Positions 14,689 to 23,257 of a stretch of 64,000 nt of DNA are shown here, one piece after another. Positions within the stretch are counted from its first letter, which is position 1; the number at the start of each line of letters is the position of its first letter. This stretch comes from Deltaproteobacteria bacterium. GTDB lineage: Bacteria; Myxococcota; Myxococcia; SLRQ01. The DNA is taken from the NCBI GenBank assembly GCA_029210625.1, contig JARGFU010000006.1, forward strand, positions 124,001-188,000, in the 5' to 3' direction. The notes below the pieces were generated by a model. That model was not told the DNA's origin and did no database searches. It saw only the letters and a program-made list of their open reading frames with translations. A program made the translations under genes and the position numbers.

Positions 14689-16793
14689 TGACGCGCACGA
14701 TCTCTGCAGGCCTCCTCGCACTCCTCCTCTCCCTCGCTCCTGGCTGCCCGAAGGGCACCGGCGGGGGCGGCCCCGACGGGGGCGGCACGAGCGACGGCGG
14801 CGGCGGTGACCTGCCCGCCGCGACCTACCTGGAGCTGGTCCCCCTGGACATCTGGGGCAGGGATCACGCCGACGCGACGATCACCCTGGGCCTCGCCCCC
14901 ACCGCGATCGACGAGGTCGGCGCGGGCCCGGGGGTGGCGCTGATCCGGGTGGCCGAGGGGCACCCCTTCGAGCTGCCGGTCCGCATCTCGGCCCCGGACT
15001 ACTTCGAGACCACCTTCACGGTGAGCTACGACGGCACCACCTCGGCGGACGCCTTCTCGGTCACGGTGCCCGACGGCGGCGCCCGGGCGGTGACCGGTGA
15101 GGACCAGCGGACCATCGAGGCCACCGACGGCCGGGTCTTCTCGGTCTTCGCCGGCCTGGATCACCGCTGGTTCGCGGCGAGCGCGAGCCCGCCCTCCCTC
15201 AACGACGTCGAGGTCTACCTCGACGGCGAGGAGGCCTGGGCCTCGGTCTACGAGGATCTGAAGACGGCCACCCGGCGCGTGACCTGGACCACCTGGTTCT
15301 GGGAGTCGGACTTCGAGCTCTGGCGCTCTCCGGATCACCCGCGAGAGATCGAGGCCGCTCGCTACCCCTACACGGTGATGGGCATCGTCGATTCCCTCCC
15401 GGGCGTGGACTGGAAGGTGTTGATCAACCGCTTCTGGGGCGACAACACGGACTACGCGGCCTACCTGAACACCGACACCGCGCTGCGTGACAAGGCCGAG
15501 GCGGCGGGCGACGGCTTCGACGTGATCCTCCAGGGCAACCCCACGGCCGTGCCGCTCGGCGGGCAGTACTTCGGCCAGCCGACGTACTTCGCCTTCGCGC
15601 CCCGGGTGCTCGAGAACCCCCGCTACGCCGGGCGGACCCTCCACCAGGGGGAGCTGGGCAGCCAGCAACAGCCCCTGACCACCGACGCGGCCAGCTACCA
15701 TCAGAAGGCCACGGTGATCGACGGGCAGGTCGCCTTCGTCGGCGGCATGAACACCAAGTCCACCGACTGGGACAGCAACGAGCACCTTGTCTTCGATGCC
15801 CGCCGGATGACCTTCGACGCCACGAACGCGGCGCGGATGGACGTGCTCACCCGCAACGAGCTGCCCGAGCTCGGCCCGCGCAAGGACTACATGATGCGCA
15901 TCGCCGGGCCGGTCGCCCGGGACGTCGAGGAGATCCTCTGGAACCGCTTCGAGCTCGGCCTCGCGGCGGGAGACATGTTCTCGGAGAACGCGACGGCCTG
16001 GGCCCTCGACCCGGCGGCGCCCGAGCCGAACGGTGGGGTGCTCACGCAGGTGGTGGCGACGCTGCCCGAGCCCTTCTCCCAGATGCAGATCCGGGAGAGC
16101 CACGCCAAGGCCCTGGCCCAGGCGGAGCACTACATCTACATCGAGGACCAGTACTTCCGGGCGCCGATCTTCGAGCAGATCATCGTGCAGCGGATGCTGG
16201 AGAAGCCCGACCTCCGCCTGATCGTGGTGACCAAGGAGGTCGGCACCCTCGACGGCGGGTTGAAGTTCACCTACCTCGGCGATGCGCTCTTCCGGGAGCT
16301 CTTCCCCGACCGCTACCTGGTGCTGGTGCTCAAGACGGCGGACCTCTACACCGAGGAGGGGATCTTCTGGGACACGGTCGACCTGCACCTCCAGAACATC
16401 GACACCCACTCGAAGATCCGGATCATCGACGACCGTTTCGTCTCCCTGGGCTCCTGCAACTACAACAACCGCGGCTACATGTACGAGGGCGAGATGAACG
16501 GCTCGGTCCTCGACGATGGCCTCGCCACTGCCGTGCGCCAGCGGGTCTTCCGCAACATCGCCGGGCCCGGCTGGTCGCGGCAGCTCAACGGCGATCCGAT
16601 CAACGACTTCGAGGTCCTCAAGGCAGCGGCGGCCGACAACGAGTCCATCATGAACTGGTGGAAGGACAACGTCGGGGACCTCGACGCGCCCGAGGCCGAG
16701 GCGGCGCGCCTGCAGAGCTGGCCGGACGGCTTCGCCTACCCGCTGACGTTCTCCGGCGACTACCTCCTCGAGGTCGGTCCCGATATGTTCTGA
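14688..16793 (+). CDS. phospholipase D-like lipoprotein with two HKD motifs
   Basis: The protein has 701 residues. It begins with a lipoprotein signal (LAPGC lipobox, about residue 20) and a Gly/Asp linker. A beta-rich N-terminal region with no assignment covers about 45-190. The PLD catalytic domain follows, with HKD motif 1 at His338 (HQKATVIDG, then FVGGMN) and HKD motif 2 at His574 (HSKIRIIDD, then SLGSCNYNNRG). Both motifs look intact, so a phosphodiesterase/transphosphatidylation activity is expected at the cell surface. The ATG shares its A with the upstream TGA. It could be a secreted phospholipase or a cardiolipin-synthase-like enzyme; cell-surface location favours the former. Confidence 0.85.
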   Translation: MTRTISAGLLALLLSLAPGCPKGTGGGGPDGGGTSDGGGGDLPAATYLELVPLDIWGRDHADATITLGLAPTAIDEVGAGPGVALIRVAEGHPFELPVRISAPDYFETTFTVSYDGTTSADAFSVTVPDGGARAVTGEDQRTIEATDGRVFSVFAGLDHRWFAASASPPSLNDVEVYLDGEEAWASVYEDLKTATRRVTWTTWFWESDFELWRSPDHPREIEAARYPYTVMGIVDSLPGVDWKVLINRFWGDNTDYAAYLNTDTALRDKAEAAGDGFDVILQGNPTAVPLGGQYFGQPTYFAFAPRVLENPRYAGRTLHQGELGSQQQPLTTDAASYHQKATVIDGQVAFVGGMNTKSTDWDSNEHLVFDARRMTFDATNAARMDVLTRNELPELGPRKDYMMRIAGPVARDVEEILWNRFELGLAAGDMFSENATAWALDPAAPEPNGGVLTQVVATLPEPFSQMQIRESHAKALAQAEHYIYIEDQYFRAPIFEQIIVQRMLEKPDLRLIVVTKEVGTLDGGLKFTYLGDALFRELFPDRYLVLVLKTADLYTEEGIFWDTVDLHLQNIDTHSKIRIIDDRFVSLGSCNYNNRGYMYEGEMNGSVLDDGLATAVRQRVFRNIAGPGWSRQLNGDPINDFEVLKAAAADNESIMNWWKDNVGDLDAPEAEAARLQSWPDGFAYPLTFSGDYLLEVGPDMF

Positions 16794-16796
16794 TTG

Positions 16797-16814
16797 TCCG
16801 GGGGGAGCTCCGGA
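16797..16814. terminator. short hairpin between convergent genes
   Basis: TCCGG and CCGGA form a five-pair stem with an eight-base loop between the stops of the convergent genes ending at 16793 and 16816. There is no T-tract, so this is a weak bidirectional terminator candidate. Confidence 0.25.
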
Positions 16815-16815
16815 T

Positions 16816-17718
16816 TCAGGGCCGTGGGTGAAGGTCGATGGGGGTGACGTGGATGCGGCCGGTGGCGCCGCGCACCTCGTAGCCGTAGACCCGATACACG
16901 CCGCTGGTGCCGGGCTTGGGCTCGGTGCTCGCCGGGGCGCCGACGATCCGGACGCCGTCGAGCTCTCGATCGTCGCTGCGGTGGAGGTGGCCGTGAGCGA
17001 TCAGCCGGACCCCGCCGAGCGCGCAGAGGTGGCGCAGGGTCACCCGGTCGACATCGGGGACCTCGTGCCCCCAGCGGGAGAGCGGCCCGTAGTGCTCGGC
17101 GCCGCGGCGAGCGCGGGGGAGGTTGGGGCTGTGGTGCATCAGGAGGATCTTGGCCGGGCAGGCGGCCACCTCCGGCTGCCGCAGGAGGCGCACCAGGCGC
17201 CGGGTCTGGCGGTTGCCGATCCGCCCGATGGCGTTGACCACGCCGTTGCCGTTCCCGGCGTTGTTGGAGTCCAGGCCGATGAGGGCCAGGCGGCCGGGCT
17301 CGAGGAACTCCACCCAGGGGAAGAGGGTCTGCTTGCGGGGCCGGCCGAGGCAGACGCCCGCCCGCATCCTCTCGAGGTCCTCGCCCATGAGGCGGGAGCG
17401 CTCGCCGATCCTGGGGGCCCCGAGGTGGCAGACGTCGTGGTTGCCCGGGACGAGGCGGACGCGGCGCTTCAGGCCTGCCTCCCCTACGGCCGCCCAGAAG
17501 ACCTCCCAGGCCTCGCGGTCCCCGCGATCGGTGACATCGCCGGTGACGAGGATCCAGTCGGCGCTCTGGACGGGCTCCTCCCGCAGCAGCGCGCGGAAGG
17601 TGGCGTTCATGCCCTGGAGCTTGCCGAAGAGGCGCGGCTCGGAGCGGCTGTCCTCGTCGGAGGCGGTCAGGTGGAGATCGGAGAGGTGGACCAGGCGGAT
17701 CGGTCGGGGGCGAGCCAT
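16816..17718 (-). CDS. calcineurin-like metallophosphoesterase
   Basis: The protein has 300 residues and no signal peptide, so it is cytoplasmic. The full metal-binding set is present in order: SDLHL, GDVTDRG, PGNHDVC, LMHHSPN and AHGHLHR. This places it with the CpdA / Icc-like class of cyclic-nucleotide phosphodiesterases and related enzymes, but the substrate cannot be told from sequence. The start MARPRPIRLVHLSDLHL fits the family length. It is convergent with the phospholipase D-like gene. Confidence 0.87.
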   Translation of the reverse strand: MARPRPIRLVHLSDLHLTASDEDSRSEPRLFGKLQGMNATFRALLREEPVQSADWILVTGDVTDRGDREAWEVFWAAVGEAGLKRRVRLVPGNHDVCHLGAPRIGERSRLMGEDLERMRAGVCLGRPRKQTLFPWVEFLEPGRLALIGLDSNNAGNGNGVVNAIGRIGNRQTRRLVRLLRQPEVAACPAKILLMHHSPNLPRARRGAEHYGPLSRWGHEVPDVDRVTLRHLCALGGVRLIAHGHLHRSDDRELDGVRIVGAPASTEPKPGTSGVYRVYGYEVRGATGRIHVTPIDLHPRP

Positions 17719-17762
17719 GGTCTCAAGGGAGTACCATGCCTCGGGATCCCGGCGCGGGGGGA

Positions 17763-18248
17763 TCAGCCGGCCTTCTCTGCCTCCGGGGCGTCTCCCGCGG
17801 CCGCGGGCTCGGCGCTCGGCGGGAGGTCGACGGCGACCACGTTGATCACGCCGCGCATCATGTCCATCCCGCAGGCGAAGGTGACGGTGCCGCTCTCGGG
17901 CATCTCGACCGGGATGTTCACCGTCTCGTTGAGGGGCAGCTCCGCCCGGGTGTCGGTGCCGAGGACCTGGACGTACTGACCACAGGGGCTCTTCGAGGTG
18001 CGAGTGAAGGCGAGGACCACGGTCTCCTTCGGTCCGGCCTCGAGGGTGTTGGGCTCGTAGCCGGCGTCACCGACCGTGACCGTCAGGGAGCGCGCACCCT
18101 CGGGGAGGGCCGGGATGTTGTCCACGAAGGCGTCCGCCGGGGGGGACGCGTGGGCGGCGGCCGCCTCACCTCCGGCCTCCTCCTGGGGGCATCCGGTGGT
18201 CAGGACGAGGAGGGGGAGGGCGAAGAGGAGGGGGGCGAGGGTGCGCAT
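17763..18248 (-). CDS. cupredoxin-like lipoprotein
   Basis: The protein has 161 residues. A lipoprotein signal ends in LTTGC (residue 19). The body has the EfeO/cupredoxin_1 beta-sandwich pattern: YEPNTLEAGPKETVVLAFTR, then SPCGQYV, VNIPVEMPESGTVTFACGMDMMRG and VINVV. The Cys-Gly-Met-Asp-Met-Met stretch and the earlier Cys could bind copper; the classical His ligands of blue copper proteins are missing. An Ala/Glu-rich tail follows. The ATG at 18248 has AGGAAAG upstream. The likely role is periplasmic copper or other heavy-metal handling. Confidence 0.75.
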   Translation of the reverse strand: MRTLAPLLFALPLLVLTTGCPQEEAGGEAAAAHASPPADAFVDNIPALPEGARSLTVTVGDAGYEPNTLEAGPKETVVLAFTRTSKSPCGQYVQVLGTDTRAELPLNETVNIPVEMPESGTVTFACGMDMMRGVINVVAVDLPPSAEPAAAGDAPEAEKAG

Positions 18249-18420
18249 GAGCGGATCTTTCCTGCTGAGGTTCTGTTCGGCGAGGCTCCCAACGGCATCT
18301 TCTTCGCTTTCACCGGGGAAGGCCACAGTGGCCCTGCGTGGGAGCCGGGCGCGGGGCCAGGCGATTCACCCGGAGCCGGGAGGGCTTGCTCGCGTCCGGC
18401 GAAGATGGTCTCTCGCCCCC

Positions 18421-19446
18421 ATGCCGCTGCATCCCTACGAAGCCCCCCGCGGTCGACGCCTGACCTTCACGGTCGACTCCGAGGCCCTGAAGGGCAACCT
18501 CCTGGGTGACCCCCACCGCCGCCGGGTCGAGGTCTACCTCCCGGCGGAGGCCGAGGGAGCGCGGGAGCTCCCGCTCCTGGTCGACCTGGTGGGCTACACC
18601 GGGAGCGGCCCCAAGCACCTGGCCTGGTCCGCCTACGCCGAGTCGGTGCCGCAGCGGGTGGACCGGCTCATCGACGAGGGGAAGCTGGGGCCGGTGGCGG
18701 TGGCCTTCCCCGACTGCTTCACCCGCCTGGGCGGCAACCAGTACATCGACTCCCTGGCCCTCGGGGCCTGGGAGCGCTTCCTCTGCGAGGAGATGCTCGA
18801 GGTCCTCGAGGCGGCGCTGCCCCTGGGGCGGGGCCCCGAGCACCGCGCGCTCTTCGGCAAGTCGAGCGGGGGCTACGGGGCGATCGTCCATGGCATGCGC
18901 CACGCCGACACCTGGGGCGCGGTGGCCTGCCACTCCGGGGACATGGCCTTCGAACTCTGCTACCTCGGCGACTTCCCGGCGATCCTCGACGCCCTCGCCC
19001 GGGAGCCGGAGGGCATCGTCGGCTTCCTGCGCCGCTTCGAGGAGGCGCGGAAGGTCTCCGGCAAGGACTTTCACATCCTGATGGGTCTCGCCATGGCGGC
19101 CACCTACGATCCCGATCCGCAGGCCCCCTTCGGCGTGCGCCTGCCGGTCACCGAGGACACCTGCGAGCTCATCCCCGCGCGCTGGGAGCAGTGGCTGCGC
19201 CACGACCCCGTGCGGATGATCGAGGAGGAGGCGGTAGAGGCCAACCTGCGCGCCCTGAAGGGGCTCTACGTCGACTGCGGCAGCCGGGATCAGTACAAGC
19301 TCCACTACGGCGCCCGCCGGTTGAAGCAGCGCCTCGACGCGCTGGGGATCGAGCACCGCTACGAGACCTTCGAGGACGACCACTCGGGCATCGACTACCG
19401 GATGGACGTCTCGCTGCCCTTCCTCTACGAGCGCCTGCGGGGCTGA
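18421..19446 (+). CDS. putative esterase (esterase D / enterochelin-esterase-like)
   Basis: The protein has 341 residues with no export signal. It follows the putative esterase family: an N-terminal strand RRVEVYLPAEAEG, PLLVDLVGYTG, VAVAFPDCFTRLGGNQYIDS, and the nucleophile elbow GKSSGGYGA at about residue 141, with the acid near DCGSRDQYKLHYG and His in FEDDHSGIDYR near the end. These match the triad order of the family. The start at 18421 has no good ribosome site; the longer open frame upstream has no coding character. The natural substrate is unknown. Confidence 0.8.
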   Translation: MPLHPYEAPRGRRLTFTVDSEALKGNLLGDPHRRRVEVYLPAEAEGARELPLLVDLVGYTGSGPKHLAWSAYAESVPQRVDRLIDEGKLGPVAVAFPDCFTRLGGNQYIDSLALGAWERFLCEEMLEVLEAALPLGRGPEHRALFGKSSGGYGAIVHGMRHADTWGAVACHSGDMAFELCYLGDFPAILDALAREPEGIVGFLRRFEEARKVSGKDFHILMGLAMAATYDPDPQAPFGVRLPVTEDTCELIPARWEQWLRHDPVRMIEEEAVEANLRALKGLYVDCGSRDQYKLHYGARRLKQRLDALGIEHRYETFEDDHSGIDYRMDVSLPFLYERLRG

Positions 19447-19567
19447 CAAAAGGGTCCCGCGGCCGTTGGAACGCAAGAGGGCTCGTGCCATCGTGTCCCG
19501 CAGGTCGAGGGGAGCGCGGCTCGTGAAGCTCTCCCGGACTCGCCTGACACCCCCCGAGGAATCGACG

Positions 19568-20518
19568 ATGCGCGCCTCTCTCTCGTTCGCCCTGACCTGC
19601 CTGGTCGCCTCGAGCGCGGCCTGCGCAGGCAAGCAGCAGCCCCCGACGCCGACCGCCACCGAGGCCGAGGCGCCTCTCTGGCTGGAGGCCTGCACCGCCA
19701 AGGGCGATCCCTCCTCCTGGTTCATCACCTGCGACCGCCTCTTCGCCAACTTCGGGAAGCTCACCGAGATCTCGGCGGAGGCCCAGGTGGACGCCTGGCT
19801 GGTGGGCGCGCGCGGCGGCTTCGCCGGCGAGATCACCTCCGAGCCCGGCTCGGCCGCCTACCTCGGCGTCGAGCGCCCGGGCCTCCAGGTGGCCTTCCTC
19901 GGGCCGGACTCCCAGCCCCTCTTCTCGGGCCACGTGGCGGCCTGGGACGAAGACGACGGCTCGGTGCGCCAGGTCGCCTGCGTCGCCCACGGTGACATCC
20001 CGGCCGAGCGCTGCGCCTATCTGCGGGACTGGTTCGCCGAGCACCAGGCGCTGCCCCGGGGCATGAGCCAGGGGGTCGACCCCTCCTCCCTCTTCGACGT
20101 GCGGGGCTGGATGGCCTCGGTGGGGACGCCCCTGCCCGAGAGCTGTTCGGTGAAGCTCGACGGCAGCGCGCCGGCGCAGGTCTCCTGCCCGGGCGGCATG
20201 CTGGTGCTGGCGGTCATGGACCTCGAGGGCGGGGTGGCCGATCCCCAGGGCATGACGGATGGCCTGGCGAGCTCCCTCATCAACGAGTACCGGCGCACGG
20301 GCAGTGAGGTGACGCCCAGCCGGCTCGAGTGCGCGGCGGCCGGGCAGCCCCTGAGCTGCCACCTCCTCGAGATGAAGGTGGGCGAGGAGCGCATCGACTC
20401 CCTCATCGGTCTGGTGGGAGAGGCGCCCGCCGTCTTCGTCCAGTGCATCCAGTCGAAGAGCGAGGGCGCCCCGCCGATCCCCTGCCCGCTGCAGCCGACC
20501 GCGCCGCAGACCCTCTAG
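19568..20518 (+). CDS. lipoprotein of unknown function
   Basis: The protein has 316 residues. The signal peptide ends in a VASSAAC-type lipobox near residue 20, followed by a Pro/Thr linker. The mature chain has about eight scattered Cys (for example ACTAKG, ITCDRL, VACVAHG, SCSVKLDG, VSCPGG, LECAAAG, LSCHLLEM, VQCIQS), arranged like a repeat of short beta-units each with a Cys, which suggests a disulphide-rich exported fold. GAGGA lies before the ATG at 19568. No known family is recognised. Confidence 0.7.
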   Translation: MRASLSFALTCLVASSAACAGKQQPPTPTATEAEAPLWLEACTAKGDPSSWFITCDRLFANFGKLTEISAEAQVDAWLVGARGGFAGEITSEPGSAAYLGVERPGLQVAFLGPDSQPLFSGHVAAWDEDDGSVRQVACVAHGDIPAERCAYLRDWFAEHQALPRGMSQGVDPSSLFDVRGWMASVGTPLPESCSVKLDGSAPAQVSCPGGMLVLAVMDLEGGVADPQGMTDGLASSLINEYRRTGSEVTPSRLECAAAGQPLSCHLLEMKVGEERIDSLIGLVGEAPAVFVQCIQSKSEGAPPIPCPLQPTAPQTL

Positions 20519-20519
20519 G

Positions 20520-21632
20520 CTAGCCGCCGGGCACCACCGCGGCGGAGGGCACGCAGAGCTCCAGCTCCCCGGCCGCGCCGCCCTCGGTGGCGCCGCCCGG
20601 CCAGAGCGGGACGCTCCGGGCGAGGCAGGTGCGCCCGGCGCCCTCGGAGACGATCCGCTCGAAGCCCGCCAGGTGGACGGCCCGCCCGGCGCGGCGGCCG
20701 TCGGGCCAGAAGAGGTCCGTCCCCGGCGCGACGCTGGCCGCGAGGCCCGGGCGGGCGCCCTCTTCCGCGGCCGTGCTTCCGGCGGTGGCGGTCTCCTCCG
20801 AGCCCACCAGGGCGACGAGCTCCACGCAGGGGTTGCCCAGGTTCACCCGGCGCTGGCCGCTGGCGGTGCCCAGCACCCGGGCGGAGCGGGGCTCGTCCAG
20901 CCGCACCCGCGCGCCCAGCCCGAAGCGAACGTGGGCACCGCGCGGGAGCTCGACCCGCTCCCCCTCGGCGCCGGCCTGCTCGGGGTCGGGGAGGGGAGAG
21001 GGCGTGTAGTCGGTGCCCACCGCCGTGTCCGGGATCTCGGCGTTCAGGGCGAGGCCCGAGAGCTGGAGGTGGCGGATCTGGGCGCCGGCGGAGGCCTCGA
21101 AGCCCAGGGGGGCGCTGACGCCGACGCCGGGCGCCAGGCGCAGGGAGGTTCCGTCGGGGTAGTGCTGGGTCACCGAGGTGCGCAGCACCCGCGCCACGTC
21201 GCTGCGGTGGACGAAGAGCCGCAGGGTCAGCCCCCGCAGCCGGCCGTCGGCCTCGTGGCAGTGCGCGTCGCCGGTCTCCCCGGGGAGGCTCTCGACCTCG
21301 AGCCAGGCGCCGTGATCCGCCACCAACCGGTAGACCGAGACCTCGCCCGGCGGGTGGGCATGGCCGGAGCGCTCGTCGTGGCCGAGGGTGGTGCCGGTGT
21401 GGGCGACGCGGTGGAGCCGGGCGTCGTGGCGCAGGAGGAGGTGGCGGGGCGGCTCGAGGGGCGCGTCGAGCGGCTCGGGCTCGGGGGTCTCCGCCTCCCT
21501 CTTCTGCTCACGGGGCGCCGGGTCGTCCGGCCGCAGTCGGGTCGGCGGCGGGCAGCCCCCGAGGAGGGGCAGAGCGAGGAGGAGGCCGGCGAGGGGGCCG
21601 GCGAGGCCCCCGGGATGGCGAGGAGCTGGCAT
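20520..21632 (-). CDS. lipoprotein of unknown function
   Basis: The protein has 370 residues. The N-terminus is a lipoprotein signal (LALPLLGGC). A charged Pro/Glu linker (30-60) precedes a beta-rich region that contains LRHDARLHRVAHTGTT and a Cys-His stretch (DAHCHEADG). The composition (many Gly, Val and short strands) suggests a beta-sandwich or SH3-like domain, but no family is recognised. It converges on the preceding lipoprotein gene, with one base between the two stop codons. It is unrelated to that gene in sequence. Confidence 0.65.
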   Translation of the reverse strand: MPAPRHPGGLAGPLAGLLLALPLLGGCPPPTRLRPDDPAPREQKREAETPEPEPLDAPLEPPRHLLLRHDARLHRVAHTGTTLGHDERSGHAHPPGEVSVYRLVADHGAWLEVESLPGETGDAHCHEADGRLRGLTLRLFVHRSDVARVLRTSVTQHYPDGTSLRLAPGVGVSAPLGFEASAGAQIRHLQLSGLALNAEIPDTAVGTDYTPSPLPDPEQAGAEGERVELPRGAHVRFGLGARVRLDEPRSARVLGTASGQRRVNLGNPCVELVALVGSEETATAGSTAAEEGARPGLAASVAPGTDLFWPDGRRAGRAVHLAGFERIVSEGAGRTCLARSVPLWPGGATEGGAAGELELCVPSAAVVPGG

Positions 21633-21693
21633 TCCAGGGATCGGAAGTAGAAGGGAGTCGCCGGGCAGTCAATGGGCTGGTAGGGATCGCGGG

Positions 21694-22464
21694 ATGCAGA
21701 TCGTCAGCTGGAACGTGAACTCCATCCGCGCCCGCCTCGAGCGGGTCGTCCCCTGGCTCGAGGATCACCTGCCCGAGGTGGTCTGTCTGCAGGAGACGAA
21801 GTCGGTGGACGAGGCCTTCCCGGTCGAGCCCTTCGAGGAGCTCGGCTACCGGGTCACCTGCCACGGGCAGAAGACCTACAACGGGGTGGCCACCCTCACC
21901 CGGGGGCCCCTCGAGGAGGTGCTGCGGGGCTTCGACGACGGGGAGGAGGAGCCGCAGGCGCGCCTGCTGGCCGGCACCTACGAGGGGGTGCGGATCCTCA
22001 ACGCCTACGTGCCCAACGGCAAGGAGGTCGGCACCGACAAGTGGAGCTACAAGCTCGCCTGGCTGGAGCGGCTGCGGGGCTACCTCGTCGATCGCTGCGA
22101 TCCGAAGGCTCCGCTGGTGCTCTGCGGAGACTTCAACATCGCCCCCGACGACCGCGACGTGGCGAAGCCCGAGCAGTGGGCGGACTCGGTGCTCTGCCAC
22201 CCCGAGGTGCGCGCGAGCCTGCAGCGCCTCCTGGACTGGGGGCTCGCCGACGCCCAGCGCCTCCACAGCGAGGAGGGGGGGTTCTACTCGTGGTGGGACT
22301 ACCGCCAGCTCGCCTTCCCCAAGAACGACGGCCTGCGGATCGACCTCCACCTCCTCACGGCGCCGGCAGCCGGGCGCTGCACCGGGGTGGAGATCGACCG
22401 TGAGGCGCGCAAGGGGCAGAAGCCCTCGGATCACGCGCCGGTGATCCTCACGTTGGGGGACTAG
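21694..22464 (+). CDS. xth: exodeoxyribonuclease III (AP endonuclease)
   Basis: The protein has 256 residues, the normal length. Active-site motifs are in order: WNVNSIRAR, CLQETK, YVPNG, CGDFNIAP, the Trp-rich loop FYSWWDYR, LRIDLHL and the final SDHAPV. The enzyme cuts DNA at abasic sites and removes 3' blocking groups in base-excision repair in the cytoplasm. The ATG at 21694 starts the canonical MQIVSWNVNS; a TAGGGA hexamer lies seven bases upstream. Confidence 0.95.
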   Translation: MQIVSWNVNSIRARLERVVPWLEDHLPEVVCLQETKSVDEAFPVEPFEELGYRVTCHGQKTYNGVATLTRGPLEEVLRGFDDGEEEPQARLLAGTYEGVRILNAYVPNGKEVGTDKWSYKLAWLERLRGYLVDRCDPKAPLVLCGDFNIAPDDRDVAKPEQWADSVLCHPEVRASLQRLLDWGLADAQRLHSEEGGFYSWWDYRQLAFPKNDGLRIDLHLLTAPAAGRCTGVEIDREARKGQKPSDHAPVILTLGD

Positions 22465-22472
22465 GTGGCCCG

Positions 22473-22488
22473 GAGCCCCGCGGGGCTC
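22473..22488. terminator. 16-base perfect palindrome between convergent genes
   Basis: GAGCCCCG and CGGGGCTC form a perfect palindrome between the stop of xth (22464) and the stop of the hpf gene (22496). It could form the stem of a bidirectional terminator, although no T-tract follows on either side and a loop-free palindrome would have to melt at its centre. Confidence 0.35.
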
Positions 22489-22495
22489 GCGCCGA

Positions 22496-22840
22496 TCAGG
22501 TGTTCGCGCGCTTCGCGTCGCGGCGCTTGGCCAGGAGGCTCTTGAGCTGGCGCTCGGCCGCCCGGAAGGCATCGTTCACGGCGTTGTAGACGTCCTCGTG
22601 CGACTTGTCGCCGTCGCCCTTCTGGTCGACGACGATCTTCTCGCCGGCGACCGAGAGGTCGATGTGGCAACTGTAGAGATTGCCCTTCTGGTGCTGCCGG
22701 TGGGGGGCTTCGATCACGACCCGGCACCCCATGACCCCCTCGTAGAGAGAGTCGATCTTGTCGACCTTCTTCTCGATGATGCGCTCGACGGCGGGGGAGG
22801 CAGGGATGTCACGGAACGTGACCTGGAGAGGCAGCTTCAT
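22496..22840 (-). CDS. hpf: ribosome hibernation promoting factor (HPF/RaiA family)
   Basis: The protein has 114 residues, the short-HPF class. It opens LPLQVTFRDIPASPAVERIIEKKVDKID and has the basic strand CRVVIEAPHRQHQKGNLYSCHIDL and a final helix DAFRAAERQLKSLLAKRRDAKR. The family blocks the decoding site of idle ribosomes and, in the short form, favours 100S dimers. The ATG at 22840 is preceded by GAGGTG, and the five extra codons upstream do not fit the family. Confidence 0.9.
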   Translation of the reverse strand: MKLPLQVTFRDIPASPAVERIIEKKVDKIDSLYEGVMGCRVVIEAPHRQHQKGNLYSCHIDLSVAGEKIVVDQKGDGDKSHEDVYNAVNDAFRAAERQLKSLLAKRRDAKRANT

Positions 22841-23001
22841 GAGTCGACACCTCACTGTCTATGGCTGTCATGTGGAGGTCCCGGACCGGGTCCACCCGGT
22901 GGGACGCTACCAGTCTAGCGTGGATCCGGAGTTCAGGATCGCAAGCCCCGCACGAAGCGGCGAGGCGGGCACCTCCCGGGCCACGACGCAGCGCGCCAAG
23001 G

Positions 23002-23208
23002 TCAGCCGAGGAGCGCCTCCAGCTCGGCCGCCTCCGCCTCGCTCACCTCCCGGGCCTCCTCCGGCAGGAGCCGGGGGAGCCCCTCCTCGACGCGGTAGGC
23101 CAGCCGGGCGAGGCGGGCGTAGAGTAGGCCCCGCTCGGCGACGTGGACGAGAGGCTCGCGGGTCCTGGGACAGGCGAGGAGGTCGGCGAGTTCGGGGGAG
23201 AGCGGCAT
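23002..23208 (-). CDS. Trm112-like (UPF0434/YcaR) small protein
   Basis: The protein has 68 residues. It follows the YcaR/Trm112 pattern: ELADLLACPRTREPLVHV, a central LAYRVEEGLPRLLPEEAREVSEAE. Typical members have Cys-Pro-x-Cys and further Cys that bind zinc; here only the first Cys remains, so the protein probably folds without zinc. Trm112 proteins activate methyltransferase partners; in bacteria the partner is unknown. The ATG at 23208 has GGAGG eleven bases upstream. It is divergent from moaB by 49 bases. Confidence 0.8.
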   Translation of the reverse strand: MPLSPELADLLACPRTREPLVHVAERGLLYARLARLAYRVEEGLPRLLPEEAREVSEAEAAELEALLG

Positions 23209-23257
23209 CGAACCCCGAGCCTCCAACAGTGGCTCTGACGAAGCAAGAGGATCCGCC

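Noticed and set aside
18321-18333. Palindrome GGCCACAGTGGCC between the cupredoxin and esterase genes
   Set aside because: It is short, GC-rich and not placed on a recognisable promoter, so it was not called as an operator.
22968-22983. Sigma-54-like element (minus strand, TGGCCCG-N4-GTGCC) upstream of the hpf gene
   Set aside because: The GG/GC spacing is right but three consensus positions fail and it lies more than 120 bases from the start codon; in such GC-rich DNA this is expected by chance.
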